From Nipponacmea schrenckii (Eukaryota > Mollusca > Gastropoda > Lottiidae): DNA of 64,000 nucleotides. A program made the position numbers and the translations under genes. The notes beneath the pieces are model-generated. The model was not told the DNA's origin. It searched no databases and saw only the letters and a list, made by a program, of their open reading frames with translations. Positions 39,289 to 51,896 of the stretch are shown here, piece by piece. The stretch spans positions 13,113,398 to 13,177,397 of the forward strand of contig JAUJPP010000003.1 of the NCBI GenBank assembly GCA_030562195.1, written 5' to 3'. How positions within the stretch are numbered: position 1 is the stretch's first letter; the number at the start of each line of letters is the position of its first letter.

Positions 39289-39642
39289 AATGACCATAGT
39301 ATTGACTTTTTAGACGCAAGGGTCTATAAAGATACCAATTTGCCTGAAACCAATAAACAAAATGTCAAAGAAACCGACACCGATTATGCACGCGATATGT
39401 TGACTTCGAGAAGGCTTGATCTTTAGTTTTCAAAAATTATGAGAAAGGGCAATTCTAAGCGATATTTGAGAACAACAAAGAGCAAACCCTATTCTCGTTG
39501 TCTATATTTTCTCCTCGGGGAAAAATTCTCAAATAAATTCAACAACCAGACCTTTTTTTTAAATGAAAAACCTTCTTGTTCGAATGAAACGATAATATAC
39601 TGCTCAAAATGTGACAAACAAAATATATTGGTGAGGCCATGA
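39289..39642 (+). pseudogene. Penelope-like retroelement fragment (RT end + GIY-YIG start)
   Basis: One frame runs 118 codons with a single internal TAG (near 39424). It begins with IDFLDARVYKDTN, resembling the FLD-x2-VYK motif late in Penelope-like reverse transcriptases. It ends with NEKPSCSNETIIYCSKCDKQNIL, resembling the start of the linked GIY-YIG endonuclease (CxSxNxIYxxxCxKC). The spacing between the two is shorter than in intact elements, and the catalytic parts of both domains are missing. A decayed remnant. Confidence 0.45.
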
Positions 39643-40533
39643 AAAGACTCAGAAAATATAATAAAACAGTTTCACCCAATTTTTATAAACCCAACCACGT
39701 CAAAACGTATCTGAAAATTACATGGTAATAATAGACTGTGATTAAAGTGTTAGAGAAACATAACTAGTGTCTTAAAATAAATATTATTTACAATTAAAAT
39801 TTTCAATCTATCATATATAAAATGTATATATATATGTAGGCCTTAGTTAGTCATGGTAAATATTTTAATGCTTGGGGCTAAGCTTTTATAATTGGATAGT
39901 AGAGGGCTACTGATGCCTTGAACGGAAAACAAATACTCATTTGTGATTGATTTGTGATTGATTAGAAGACCAGATGTAATACTGAAGACAATTTATTTTT
40001 GAACCTCGTACTCATAGTAGTCATCGTCCGTAAAGCTGAATGGCAAATTCATCTGAAGACAAAAAAATGAAATAAGTAGAAGGCATCCTAATAAAGCTTA
40101 ATAAAAAATACTGTACACAAACAAATCCAAATTAGCTGATCCATTTGGACTGTTTGAGAATATGACTTTTACACCCATCGTAGAGCACAATTTATTTGAA
40201 ATACTTACTCATCCTAACTACAAACTTGGACCATAAAAGTAAATTTAGTTGTTTGGGGTGAAATTGGCCGCCAGGGTAATTTCTTTCCGGATTATATTTA
40301 GCCTTTAAATAAAGTTTTTTTAATATAACCAAGGGTGTGTAATTATTTCATAGGCATTTTCCCCACCAAATTTTAAAGCTTATTATTGACTACAACGGTA
40401 AGTAACTTAAATGATTTTAGAAAAAGCACGGAAAATGAAACATATTTATACAATTTACAATTCATTATATATAGAAGCTTTTGGTAACCAGATATTAAAC
40501 AATCATGTATCAGAATAAAAAAAAATTAATTTG

Positions 40534-41066
40534 TTAAAGGGGCCCAGGCTTGATTTTTAGGGGTCGTTTTGGGCGTTTGTTACATTTAAACAGTCCTCAG
40601 AAATACTCAAGCTCAAAGAAAATAGCAAAATACCTTGAAATATACCTCAAACAAAAAATTTCACTTTTCATTTTTTATCCGTGCTGTACGCGGCTGGTCT
40701 CCAGTCAGTCTGAAAATTGTGTGTCCTGTTGACAAAGTCTACAATTAAAAATTCGTTGTAGTCATAGGGTTATTTCTATATATAACTCTATGGTTGTAGT
40801 CTATTTATATCTATTTATATTGCACAACGTGAAGGATAACTCTTTGATTATCAAGACGAACCGTTTTCCAATATGGCGGGACGTTCGTAATATCTGAAGA
40901 CGTTATGATTTTTCAAACATGGATAATTATGGATACACATGGATTTGAAGGCTCAAATTTTAAAGGTAAGCTCTGTAGACTATTTCTGATTAGCTAAGCA
41001 AAAGATTTCATGTGTTTTAGGCTGTTGGATGATTGTCCGAAACAAATCAAGCCTGGGCCCCTTTAA
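40534..41066. mobile_element. 525-bp MITE with perfect TIRs and TTAA flanks
   Basis: Both ends carry AGGGGCCCAGGCTTGATTT as exact 19-bp inverted repeats, each flanked outside by TTAA (40534-40537 and 41063-41066). TTAA duplication is the hallmark of piggyBac-type insertion. No transposase is encoded. A badly miscalled second copy appears at about 45830-46270. Confidence 0.85.
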
Positions 41067-41200
41067 CTCAAGGCAACCACTGATTTTCTGATTGAGTTTA
41101 AATAAAGGGACAAAACTCTCGCATAAAATTATACATGGGGTGAAGTTGGCCAGTTTATGAATTCTTTATCAAAAGTTATTCTTTTTAGAATTATACCATC

Positions 41201-41592
41201 ATGTCAAGGCATTACACACCAAAACCTAATGCAAAAAATGTTCAGAAGAACATTTATCTGCTGCTATTATGACTATCGAAAGGGGTTTTCTTACACAACG
41301 ACAGGCATCACAAGATTTTGGAATACCACGTGGAACTCTTCAAAACAGGCTAACAGGGTTGTTCACTGGAAAACATGGTGGCCATACAGTTTTTGATGAT
41401 GTTGAAGAAATCATTTTCGAGATTACCTGTCTCTATTAGGATAATAGGGGTTCCCCTTGTCTATTCAGGACTTCCGATATCTAGTGAAGTCTTATCCTGA
41501 CCTATTGGAGCTACGTCTAGTTATGATATTGTTACTACCAGACGGCTTTAACAACAGACTTACTTCTAGACTTTACTAGACTACCAGACCTA
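41201..41592 (+). pseudogene. Broken psq-type (pogo/Tigger-like) DNA-binding exon
   Basis: An acceptor (TTCTTTTTAG) precedes an ATG opening MSRHYTPKPNA. A one-base shift in the A tract at about 41233-41238 moves the frame to one reading RGFLTQRQASQDFGIPRG, then TLQNRLTG, GKHGGHTVF and EE. This is the helix-turn-helix psq domain of pogo-type transposases and their domesticated relatives. Further frame changes lead to YLVKSYPDLL, matching the family's region after the first HTH. The 21-bp array starts immediately after. No catalytic DDE part remains. Confidence 0.6.
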
Positions 41593-41610
41593 ATTTTAGC
41601 CCTTATATAG

Positions 41611-44118
41611 CTAGGTACTACCAGGTCTATTATAGCTACTACTTTGTCTACTATAGCTACTACCAGACATACTTTAGCTACTTCCAGGCCTATTGTAGCT
41701 ACTACCAGATCAACTATAGCTACTACCATACCTACTACCAGGGTTACTACAGCTACTACCAGAGTTACTACAGCTTCTACTATAGCTACTACAATATAGC
41801 TACTACCAGGCCTACTATAGCTACTACCAGGTCTACTATAGCTTCTACCAGGCCTACTATAGCTACTTCCAGGCCCACTATAGCTACTACCATGCCTACT
41901 ATAGCTACTACCAGGCCTACTATAGCTACTACCATGCCTACTTTAGCTACTTCCAGGCCTACTATAGCTACTACCATGCCTACTATAGTTACTACCAGGA
42001 CTACTATAGCTACTACCATGTCTACTATAGTTACTACCAGGACTACTATAGCTACTACCATGCCTTCTATAGCTACTACCATACCTACTATAGCTACTAC
42101 CAGGCCTACTGTAGCTATTACCTGATAAACTATAGCTACTGCCATGCCTACTATAGCTACTTCCATGCCTATTATAGCTTCTACCAGGCCTACTATAGCT
42201 GCTACCAGGCCTACTATAGCTACTACCAGGGTTACTACAGCTACTACCAGAGTTACTACAGCTTCTACTATAGCTACTACAATATAGCTATTACCAGGCC
42301 TACTATAGCTACTACCAGGCCTACTGTAGCTACTACTAGGCCTACTATAGCTACTACCATGTACTATAGCTACTTCCAGATCTACTACAGCTGCTACCAG
42401 GGCTACTATAGTTACTACCAGGACTACTATAGCTACTGCCATGCCTTCTATAGCTACTACCATGCCTACTATAGCTACTACCAGGCCTACTATAGCTATT
42501 ACCTGATAAAGTATAGCTACTGCCATGCCTACTATAGCTACTGCCATGCCTATTATAGCTTCTACCAGGTCTACTATAGCTACTACCAGGCCTACTTTAG
42601 CTACTACCAGGCCTAATATAGCTACTACCAGGCCTACTATAGCTACTACCAGGCCTACTATAGGTGCTACCATGCCTACTATAGCTACTGCCATGCCTAC
42701 TATAGCTTCTACCAGGCCTACTATAGCTACTACCAGGCCTACTTTAGCTACTACCAGGCCTAATATAGCTACTACCAGGCCTACTATAGCTACTACCAGG
42801 CCTACTATAGCTACTACCAGGCCTACTATAGCTACTTCCAGATCCACAATGGCTACTACCAGGCCTATTATAGCTACTACCATGCCTACTATAGTTACTA
42901 CCAGGACTACTATAGCTACTACCATGCCTTCTATAGCTACTACCATGCCTACTATAGCTACTACCGGGCCTACTATAGCTATTACGGGTTAACTATAGCT
43001 ACTGTCATGCCTACTATAGCTACTGCCATGCCTATTATAGCTTCTACCAGGCCTACTATAGCTGCTAACAGGCCTAATATAGCTACTTCCAGGCCTACTT
43101 TAGCTACTACCAGGTCTACTTTAGCTACTACCAGGCCTACTACAGCTACTACCAGGCCTACTATAGCTACTACCAGGCCTACTATAGCTACTACCAGGCC
43201 TACTATAGCTACATCCAGATCCACAATGGCTACTACCAGGCCTACTATAGCTACTACTAGACCTACTATAGCTACTACCAGGACTACTATAGCTACTACC
43301 ATGCCTTCTATAGCTACTGCAAGGCCTACTATAGCTACTACCATACCTACTATAGCAACTACCAGGTTTACTATAGCTACTACAATGCCTACTATAGCTA
43401 ATATCAAACCTACTATAGCTAATATCAAACCTACTATAGCTACCGCCATGTCTATTAAGGTACTACTAGACCTATTATAGCTACTACCATGCCTACTATA
43501 GTTACTACCAGGACTACTATAGCTACTACCATGCCTTCTATAGCTACTACCATGCCTACTATAGCTACTACCGGGCCTACTATAGCTATTACGGGTTAAC
43601 TATAGCTACTGTCATGCCTACTATAGCTACTGCCATGCCTATTATAGCTTCTACCAGGCTTACTATAGCTGCTAACAGGCCTAATATAGCTACTACCAGG
43701 CCTACTATAGCTACTACCAGGTCTACTTTAGCTACTACCAGGCCTACTACAGCTACTACCAGGCCTACTATAGCTACTACCAGGCCTACTATAGCTACTA
43801 CCAGGCCTACTATAGCTACTTCCAGATCCACAATGGCTACTACCAGGCCTACTATAGCTACTACCAGACCTACTATAGCTACTACCAGGACTACTATAGC
43901 TACTACCATGCCTTCTATAGCTACTGCAAGGCCTACTATAGCTACTACCATACCTACTATACCAACTACCAATAGCAACTACCATGTTTACTATAGCTAC
44001 TACAATGCCTACTATAGCTAATATCAAACGTACTATAGCTAATATCAAACCTACTATAGCTACCGCCATGTCTATTAAGGTACTACTAGGCCTACTATAG
44101 CTACTACCAGGCTTACTT
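41611..44118 (+). repeat. 21-bp minisatellite array 1 (~118 units)
   Basis: Unit CCTACTATAGCTACTACCAGG, here head to tail for about 2.5 kb. Variants (CCATG for CCAGG, ACTTTAG, ACTTCC) recur in a higher-order pattern; for example the block around 43007 repeats near 43614 (607 bp). Because the unit is seven codons, four of six frames lack stops: PTIATTR and YYSYYQA forward, PGSSYSR and LVVAIVG reverse. Open frames up to 385 codons on the minus strand follow automatically and are not evidence of coding. Confidence 0.9.
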
Positions 44119-44266
44119 ACAATTTTAAATGATGTTGGTTGCCAAAATTTTGCTCAATCAAATGGCAATGGGCAAAGTAAATAATTAGAAAATTATAGGC
44201 CCTTTCTCTCTAACAGTCTCTAGTTGTTTTGTACGCTAAAGTTACGCTAGATTGATGTATCCTTAC

Positions 44267-44409
44267 TTCTACTTGTTTTTCACCCAAAGATAATTTTATA
44301 GCAGTTTCTTTAATGTGTTTTTTTTTTGTGGTCGAGTTCATCCCTTCACCCCATGCTTCCTCAAGAATAAGCAATTCTTCATGGGAAAAGTCCCTTCTCT
44401 TCCGCTTTC
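44267..44409 (-). CDS. Atypical homeodomain exon
   Basis: Minus-strand exon of 47 codons with a possible acceptor (ATTTCAAG) and a consensus donor (GTAAGG). It reads KRKRRDFSHEELLILEEAW, then GEGMNSTTKKKHIKETAIKL and SLGEKQVE. The pattern F8, L16, E17, W20, a second helix, then QVE fits helices 1-2 of a homeodomain. The exon ends just before the WFxN recognition helix, the intron site used by many homeobox genes. The spacing to Gln-Val is about two residues longer than in a canonical domain. The downstream helix-3 exon should lie to the left, where the minisatellite sits, and was not found. It may be a gene fragment, a homeobox pseudogene or a domain carried by a transposon. Confidence 0.5.
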
Positions 44410-44839
44410 CTTGAAATGTAATATTATTAGATAAATATTTAACCAGAAAATGCTATTAATAAACATCTAATCTATTTAAATGTAGGCTCAGGCTAGGACA
44501 TTGCAATCAGTGATAAGCGTAGACGTAGGGCCTAGCCTTCTCTTCTGTACCCGAAATGACAGTGTTAGACTAAGACTAAGGTTAGACCATCAACTTTAAT
44601 ATTGTCAGATGACCTTTTTCTAAAATTTGACGTTGGATTTCATTTGATAGCACAAATAGATCATGGATCTGATACAGTTTTGAAAAAGTCTATTCCTTAG
44701 AACTGAGATGTTGGCCTAGCAGGGTACGAGTAGTACGACAACAAGGTGGTAGATCTAGGCCTTCTTGATCTATTACTAGTTTAGTTAGGCAAATAATAAG
44801 ATAAATATAAACTAAATTCTGTACTAAGGCATTTAGCAT

Positions 44840-46300
44840 TTTCCCAAAAAAAAGAAAAAGTTAAAACCCTTACTTATGGGTTTTTACCGCCATTTTTTAA
44901 AGGGAATGATCCGGGTTAAACAAATTTTTAGGGGAAAATTTTTAATTGGGCGGGGGAAAAATTAAAAAATTTAAAATTTATCCCTTTCTCCAAACGCCTG
45001 GGTTTTGTACGAAATTTCCCAGTTAACCCTTATTTAGTTTTTAAAAGTTTTTAAGATTTTTTAAATGTGTTTTTTTTTTTCACATTTCCCCCCTTTTAAA
45101 AATAAAATTAATAAAAACCCTTCTTTTTTTTAAATTTAAAATTAGAAAAATTTTTAACCCCGGGAAAAGGTTTTAAAAAACTTTCAATCTTTTTTGGGGG
45201 AAAAAAAGAAAAAAAAGGGAAAAAAGGGGGAAAAAATGAAAATAAACAATTGGGCCATAAATTTTTAAATTGTCAAAATTTTTTCAAAATTTTTACTTTA
45301 CTTTTGTGCACAAATGGACAGGATCTATTTTTTGGCACCCCCTTAAAGGGGGTTGGCCCTTAGGGGGTTCGGGGTGAAACAACAAGGGGAAATTAAAGGT
45401 TTTACCCATTCTATTTGGGAAAATTAAAAAAAATTTTAAAAAATTTTGAAACTAAGGCTTTAGATTTTGCCGGGAACAAAAGAAAAATTTAAAACAAAAT
45501 TGGGGTTTTTCCTTTTTGAAGACTTAAACAAATTTCTTGTCAGGCATTTTTATTCTAGGCTTTTGGGCCAAAATTTTTAAAACCCTTTTTCCTACGTTTG
45601 CCTTTTCCAAAAATTTGGGTTAATTGGGGGAAATTTTAATTTTTAGTGTTTCCCTTTTTTTTTCTCACATTAAACAGAAAATTTATAATATTTTTATTTT
45701 TGAATTCCCCAATCCAAAAAGGGGGTTTTCACTTCCAATTTTTGGGGGAAAAAAAAAAAAAAAAAGGGAAAAAAAAAAATTTCAAAATAAAACAATGGTT
45801 TTAACAAAAATTTTCTTTAAAAATTACAAAAAACACAATCTTGATCAAAGGGGTCTTTTGGGCCGGTTAATTTAAACCCTTTCCTTCGGGGGTATTCAAT
45901 CAAAAAAACGAAAATACCTTTTTTGGAAAAAAAACCTAAAACAAAAAATTTAACTTTTTATTTTAATTCCCGTCCGAAAAGCCGGGGGTTTCTCCATCAG
46001 TTTTAAAATTGTTGCCCGTTGATTTTTAAGTCTCCCGGGGGGAAATGCCCCTTTTCTATTTTTTAGTTTTGTATTGGGGAAATAAATCAGGGAATTTTTC
46101 CCAAAAATTTTAGGGGACTTGTAAACAAAAAATTTTTATGATTTTAAAAGGGGTTTTAATGGTAACCTTTGGTTTTAAGGCCAAAAATTTTAAAGGTTTA
46201 ATCGGTGCCTTTTCGTTTCCCAAAAAGGGCAAAAGATTTCCCCCTTTAAAAGGGCCAATGTTTTAAAAAAACCAGATGAAAATTTTTTAAGGTTTACATG
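44840..46300. other. Corrupted sequence (assembly/base-calling artefact)
   Basis: Texture changes abruptly to runs of three to ten identical bases (GGGGGAAAA, CCCCCTT, long A and T runs). The stretch 45850-46260 aligns in order to the MITE at 40555-41030 with dozens of homopolymer expansions and substitutions, for example AAAATACCTTGAAATATACC against AAAATACCTTTTTTGG. That is what unpolished low-coverage read sequence looks like, not biological divergence. Open frames here should be ignored. Confidence 0.75.
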
Positions 46301-47558
46301 TGTTTGCAAAATGTTGAAAAAAATGCCATTTTTCCAAAAGCATATCTCGCTTACATTTTGTCCGATTTTTACAAACTTTGGCTTCAGCTAAAGCTTCGAT
46401 GTTCTCTATAAATTTACTTTGGCTTTTTTTTTATAAAATGAATAGTTTTTTAAAATTCAATTTTTCGTAAATGCACACGCACAATTTTTATTTCTATCAA
46501 TATCTTCAAAACAAAACAAAATTTTACAAAAAGCGAACGTAAAGTTGTAGAGATACATGTAGACTTGTGTTGTGCAAAATTTCAACCTTCTATATTAAAT
46601 AGTCTAGTAGATATGCTAATTTTAAGGGAATAATTATACCCTAATTCATACCCTATTTCTCAAAGTTGATATGTCATAAAGAAATAAATTTTATATTTTT
46701 GGATAGCTGAAAGTCCCCTCTTTCCATTGATATTTAAATATTTCAGATCGGTGGAAAAGAAGTGGTTGAAATCGTCTACCCCTTTAACGTCCAGAATTAC
46801 CAATTTATAAAAGACGTTAGAGAACGTTTCGGACTATGTCTTTGGGCTGGGTGACAGAGACTAGAAACACAAGGTCATACAGAGGTCATGTAACAATGTT
46901 AGCTCTGTGGCGCGAAAGGTATGACAGGGGCTTTAACTGAAACAGTACCATAATAGTCTCATTTTACTCAATGCTCTCAATGCTGACATGACCAAGATCC
47001 ATAGAGTAATATAACCATGATACTTAGCTTCGTCATCATAAGCGCTAAGCTAACATAAATGGCCATATAAAAAATTAAAGTAATTGTTATATATGTAAGT
47101 AAAACATAATGTATAATAAAATGTAGTCTTGGTGAATTTTTGTTGTTGATATTATGATTTCATAAATATTAAATTGATATGGACAATCTTGACTAAGCTT
47201 GTGACCAAATAACACCTCACAAGAAAACATTACTTTTTTTCTTTTTGTCCCCTCATATATTTAAGATCAATTCTTTAATTGACATATTATTAATCATTAA
47301 AAATATATTCCAATATTCATAAAAGTGAATTATATAAGACGAGATAAAGAAATATATAAATTTAAATTTAAAACAACAACAACAAAACTACTACATTGAA
47401 CAAAATCATAACGAGACACTTCGACCACGTCGCATTAGGCCGATGATAATCTTGGTGAACAGAATTGTCCCTTAGGACATTTCCTAACCTTTAATATAAG
47501 CTCTTTGATTCAAAGGTTTATTTTTAAATTTAGACACGTTATAGTAAATTATGTACAA
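46301..47558. other. AT-rich spacer between the corrupted stretch and array 2
   Basis: Ordinary sequence texture returns. No exon, inverted termini or repeat family recognised. Confidence 0.4.
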
Positions 47559-49690
47559 GCTATAGTTTACCTAGTGGTAGTCGCTGGAGTGCACCTGGTA
47601 GTAGCTATAGGGCCTACTAGATCTGGTAGTTGCTATGCTAAGTCTGGTAATAGCTATTGTAGGCATGGTAGTAGCTATGATAGACCTGGTAGTAGCTATA
47701 GCAGTCCTGGTAGTAGCTATATTGGATCTGGTAGTAGCTATAGTAGACCTAGTAGTAGCTATAGTAGACCTGGAAGTAGCTATAGTAGACCTGGAGGTAG
47801 CTATAGTAGACCCGATAGAAGCTATAGTAACCCTGGTACTAGCTATAACAGCCCTGGTAGTAGCTATAGCAGTCCTGACTATAGTAAACCTGGTAGTACC
47901 TATAGTAGATCTGGTGTAGCTATAGAAATCTGGTAGTAGCTATAGTATGCCTAGAAGAAGCTACGTTAGGCCTAGACCTGGTAAAAGCTACAGTAGACCT
48001 GGTAGCAGCTAGAGTAGGTCTGGTTGTAGCTAAAGTAGACTGGTAGAAGCTAAAGTATACCTGTTGGTAGTGACTATAGTAGGCCTTGTAGTAGCTATAG
48101 TAGATCTGCTATTAGCTATAGTAGACCTAGTAGTACCTATAGAAAACCTGGTAGTAGCAATAACAGTACTGGTAATAGCTAGAGTAGACCTGGTAAGAAA
48201 TTATAGTAAACCTGGTAGTAGCAATAACAGTCCTGGTTATAGCAAGAGTAGACCTGGTAGTAGCTTTTGTAAACCTGGTAGTAGCTATAGTAAACCTGGT
48301 AGTAGCAATAACAGTCCTGGTTATAGCTTGAGTAGACCTGGTAGTAGCTTTTGTAAACCTGGTAGTAGATATAGTAGGCCTAGTAGCAGCTGGAGTAGAC
48401 CCGGTAGTAGCTATAGAAGATCTGGTATTAGCTATAGTAGACCTATTATAACCTATAGTAAACCTGGTAGTATATATAATAGGACTAGTAGTAGCTAGAG
48501 TAGACCTGGTAGTAGCTATAGTAGACCTGGTAGTAGCTATAGTAGACCTGGTAGTAACTATAGTAAACCCTGTAGTAGCAATGACAGTCTTGGTTATAGC
48601 TAGAGTAGACCTGGTAGTAGCTTTTGTATACCTGGTAGTATATATAATAGGACTAGTAGTAGCTAGAGTAGACCTGGTTGTAGCTAGAGTAGACTGGTAG
48701 TAGCTATAGTAGACCTAGTAGTAGCTTTAGTAAACCTGGTAGTAGATATAGTAGGCCTAGTAGCAGCTGGAGTAGACCTGGTAGTAGCTGTAGTAGATCT
48801 AGAAATAGCTTAAAAAAACCTGGTAGTAGATATAATAGGACCAGTAGAACCTGGAGTAGACCTGGTAGTAGCTATAGTAGACCTGGTAGTAGATATAATA
48901 GGACCAGTAGCAGCTAGAGTAGACCTGGTAGTAGCTATAGTAGACCTGGTAGTAGCTTTAGTAAACCTGGTATAGCTATAGTAGGCCTGGTAGTAGCTTT
49001 AGTAAACCTGGTAGTAGATATAGTAGGCCTAGTAGCAGTTGGAGTAGACCTGGTAGTAGCTATAGTAAACCTGTTAGTAGATATAATAGGACCAGTAGAA
49101 CCTGGAGTAGACTTGGTAGTAGCTATAGTAGACCTGGTAGTAGATATAATAGCACCACTAGAACCTGGAGTAGACCTGGTAGTAGCTATAGTATACCTGG
49201 TAGTAGATATAATAGCACCAGTAGCAGCTAGAGTAGACCTGGTAGTAGCTTTAGTAAACCTGGTAGTAGATATAGTAGGCCTAGAAGCAGATAGAATAGG
49301 CCTGGTAGGAGCTATAGAAGGCCTAGTAGTAGCGATAATAGGCATGGTGGTAGCGATAGTAGGCATGGTGGTAGATATAGTGGACCTGGTAGTAGCTATA
49401 GTAACCCCGGAAGTAGCTATAGTAGACCTGGTACTAGCTATAGTGGACCTGGAAGTAGCTATAGTAGACCTGGTAGTAGCTATAGTAGGCATGGTAGTAG
49501 CTATACTAGGTCTGGTAGTAGCTATATTGTAGGTATGGTGGTAGCTATAGTAGGTCTGGTAGTAGCTATACTAGGTCTGGTAGTAACTATATCCGGGCTA
49601 GAGGTAGATCTGGTGGTAGCTATATTAAGGTAAAAAATAGGTCTGGTAGTAGCTATAGAAGGGCTAGAAGTAGATCCTGTAGTACCTAAA
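47559..49690 (-). repeat. 21-bp minisatellite array 2, inverted relative to array 1
   Basis: Same unit as array 1 but reverse-complemented on the plus strand (GGTAGTAGCTATAGTAGACCT). More diverged than array 1, with variants TTTAGTAAACC, AGATATAATAGGACC and CAGCTAGAGTAGACC. The Thr/Ser-rich frame (TIATTRS...) is now on the minus strand; plus frames read GSSYSRP or VVAIVDL. Confidence 0.88.
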
Positions 49691-49896
49691 TTCTTGAAGG
49701 TCTGGTAGACGTTTTGTAAGGTTTTGGGTAAATCGGTAATTTCATTTACTTTTTGGAAGGTTTGTGGGTCTATAAAAAGTGTCAACCTTTGTTAGTTGTT
49801 TGCAGCAGTATAATTGTTAGCCCCTGTTGTCTGCAGTGTGCATGAGATTATTATAATGTTAGCCTTTGTTAGCTGTTGGTAGCAACTTACATTTAC

Positions 49897-50088
49897 CTCT
49901 GAAGGCGGAAAGGCGCCTTTGTTATTGCTACTAGCGCTAATAGACACTAACAATTCCGTGCTAGGAGCAGCTAACAATATAGGCGAATCGGGTGAACCAT
50001 TTGTTGTGCTGATGCGCCTTAATACATTTCTTTCCTGCGAAGTTTTATGATAGGGACACGTGGAACAATATTGATGATGAGACAATAT
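49897..50088 (-). CDS. 64-codon phase 0/0 exon-like frame in HOR copy 1
   Basis: Bounded on the minus strand by an acceptor (AATAAAATCTCAG) and a donor (GAG|GTAAATGTAAG), exactly 192 nt with no stop. It starts ILSHHQYCSTCPYHKT and ends KGAFPPSE, with a Ser/Thr/Pro-rich middle. A symmetric exon of this kind can be duplicated without breaking a reading frame. No family recognised; CSTC could belong to a small zinc site, but only two Cys and nearby His are present. The adjacent minus-strand array frame is Thr-rich, so a mucin-like gene is conceivable, but no in-phase splice from this exon into the Thr frame was found. Confidence 0.4.
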
Positions 50089-51704
50089 CTGAGATTTTAT
50101 TGTTAAGAAATGATGAGCTCCAATCCTGCTTATATTTCATTATAATAGTCATAGAATACAAACTGAATAAAATGATATGATGTTTTGATTGTTATTGATT
50201 TTTAATTTTAATGATGTAAGGTTACCTTACCAGTATTGGAAACATCAAGTATTCTAAAGTTTTAACCATTCCACAAGATGGCTGCCACTGATGTCACAAG
50301 AAGTATAATTGTTGTACAGATTTTAATTAGTAGTAATTAGTAGCTATAGTAGACCTGGTAGTAACTATAGTAAACCCTGTAGTAGCAATGACAGTCTTGG
50401 TAATAGCTAGAGTAGACCTGGTAGTAGCTTTTGTATACCTGGTAGTATATATAATAGTACTAGTAGTAGCTAGAGTAGACCTGGTTGTAGCTAGAGTAGA
50501 CTGGTAGTACCTATAGTAGACCTAGTAGTAGCTTTAGTAAACCTGGTAGTAGATATAGTAGGCCTAGTAGCAGCTGGAGTAGACCTGGTAGTAGCTGTAG
50601 TAGATCTAGTAGTAGCTTAAAAAAACCTGGTAGTAGATATAATAGGACCAGTAGAACCTGGAGTAGACCTGGTAGTAGCTATAGTAGACCTGGTAGTAGA
50701 TATAATAGGACCAGTAGCAGCTAGAGTAGACCTGGTAGTAGCTATAGTAGACCTGGTAGTAGCTTTAGTAAACCTGGTAGTAGCTATAGTAGGCCTGGTA
50801 GTAGCTTTAGTAAACCTGGTAGTAGATATAGTAGGCCTAGTAGCAGTTGGAGTAGACCTGGTAGTAGCTATAGTAAACCTGTTAGTAGATATAATAGGAC
50901 CAGTAGAACCTGGAGTAGACTTGGTAGTAGCTATAGTAGACCTGGTAGTAGATATAATAGCACCACTAGAACCTGGAGTAGACCTGGTAGTAGCTATAGT
51001 ATACCTGGTAGTAGATATAATAGCACCAGTAGCAGCTAGAGTAGACCTGGTAGTAGCTTTAGTAAACCTGGTAGTAGATATAGTAGGTCTAGAAGCAGAT
51101 AGAATAGGCCTGGTAGGAGCTATAGAAGGCCTAGTAGTAGCGATAATAGGCATGGTGGTAGCGATAGTAGGCATGGTGGTAGATATAGTGGACCTGGTAG
51201 TAGCTATAGTAGACCTGGAAGTAGCTATAGTAGACCTGGTACTAGCTATAGTGGACCTGGAAGTAGCTATAGTAGACCTGGTAGTAGCTATAGTAGGCAT
51301 GGTAGTAGCTATACTAGGTCTGGTAGTAGCTATATTGTAGGTATGGTGGTAGCTATAGTAGGTCTGGTAGTAGCTATACTAGGTCTGGTAGTAACTATAT
51401 CCGGGCTAGAGGTAGATCTGGTGGTAGCTATATTAAGGTAAAAAATAGGTCTGGTAGTAGCTATAGAAGGGCTAGAAGTAGATCCTGTAGTACCTAAATA
51501 AATGAAGGTCTGGTAGACGTTTTGTAAGGTTTTGGGTAAATCGGTAATTTCATTTACTTTTTGGAAGGTTTGTGGGTCTATAAAAAGTGTCAACCTTTGT
51601 TAGTTGTTTGCAGCAGTATAATTGTTAGCCCCTGTTGTCTGCAGTGTGCATGAGATTATTATAATGTTAGCCTTTGTTAGCTGTTGGTAGCAACTTACAT
51701 TTAC

Positions 51705-51896
51705 CTCTGAAAGCGGAAAGGCGCCTTTGTTATTGCTACTAGCGCTAATAGACACTAACAATTCCGTGCTAGGAGCAGCTAACAATATAGGCGAATCGGG
51801 TGAACCATTTGTTGTGCTGATGCGCCTTAATACATTTCTTTCCTGCGAAGTTTTATGATAGGGACACGTGGAACAATATTGATGATGAGACAATAT
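51705..51896 (-). CDS. Second copy of the 64-codon exon-like frame
   Basis: Offset by 1,808 bp from the first copy; same splice-like borders. One visible replacement: FPLSE in place of FPPSE. Confidence 0.4.

Noticed and set aside
41789..42946. 385-codon minus-strand open frame of VVAIVGL repeats as a membrane protein
   Set aside because: A 21-bp unit without stops in four frames yields long open frames automatically; no start context, splice sites or frame-specific conservation seen.
41611..44118. CRISPR array
   Set aside because: Eukaryotic context and head-to-tail monomers with no spacers between repeats.
45624..45875. 83-aa open frame (MGEILIFSVS...)
   Set aside because: Lies in the corrupted stretch; Lys/Phe-rich from A and T homopolymers.
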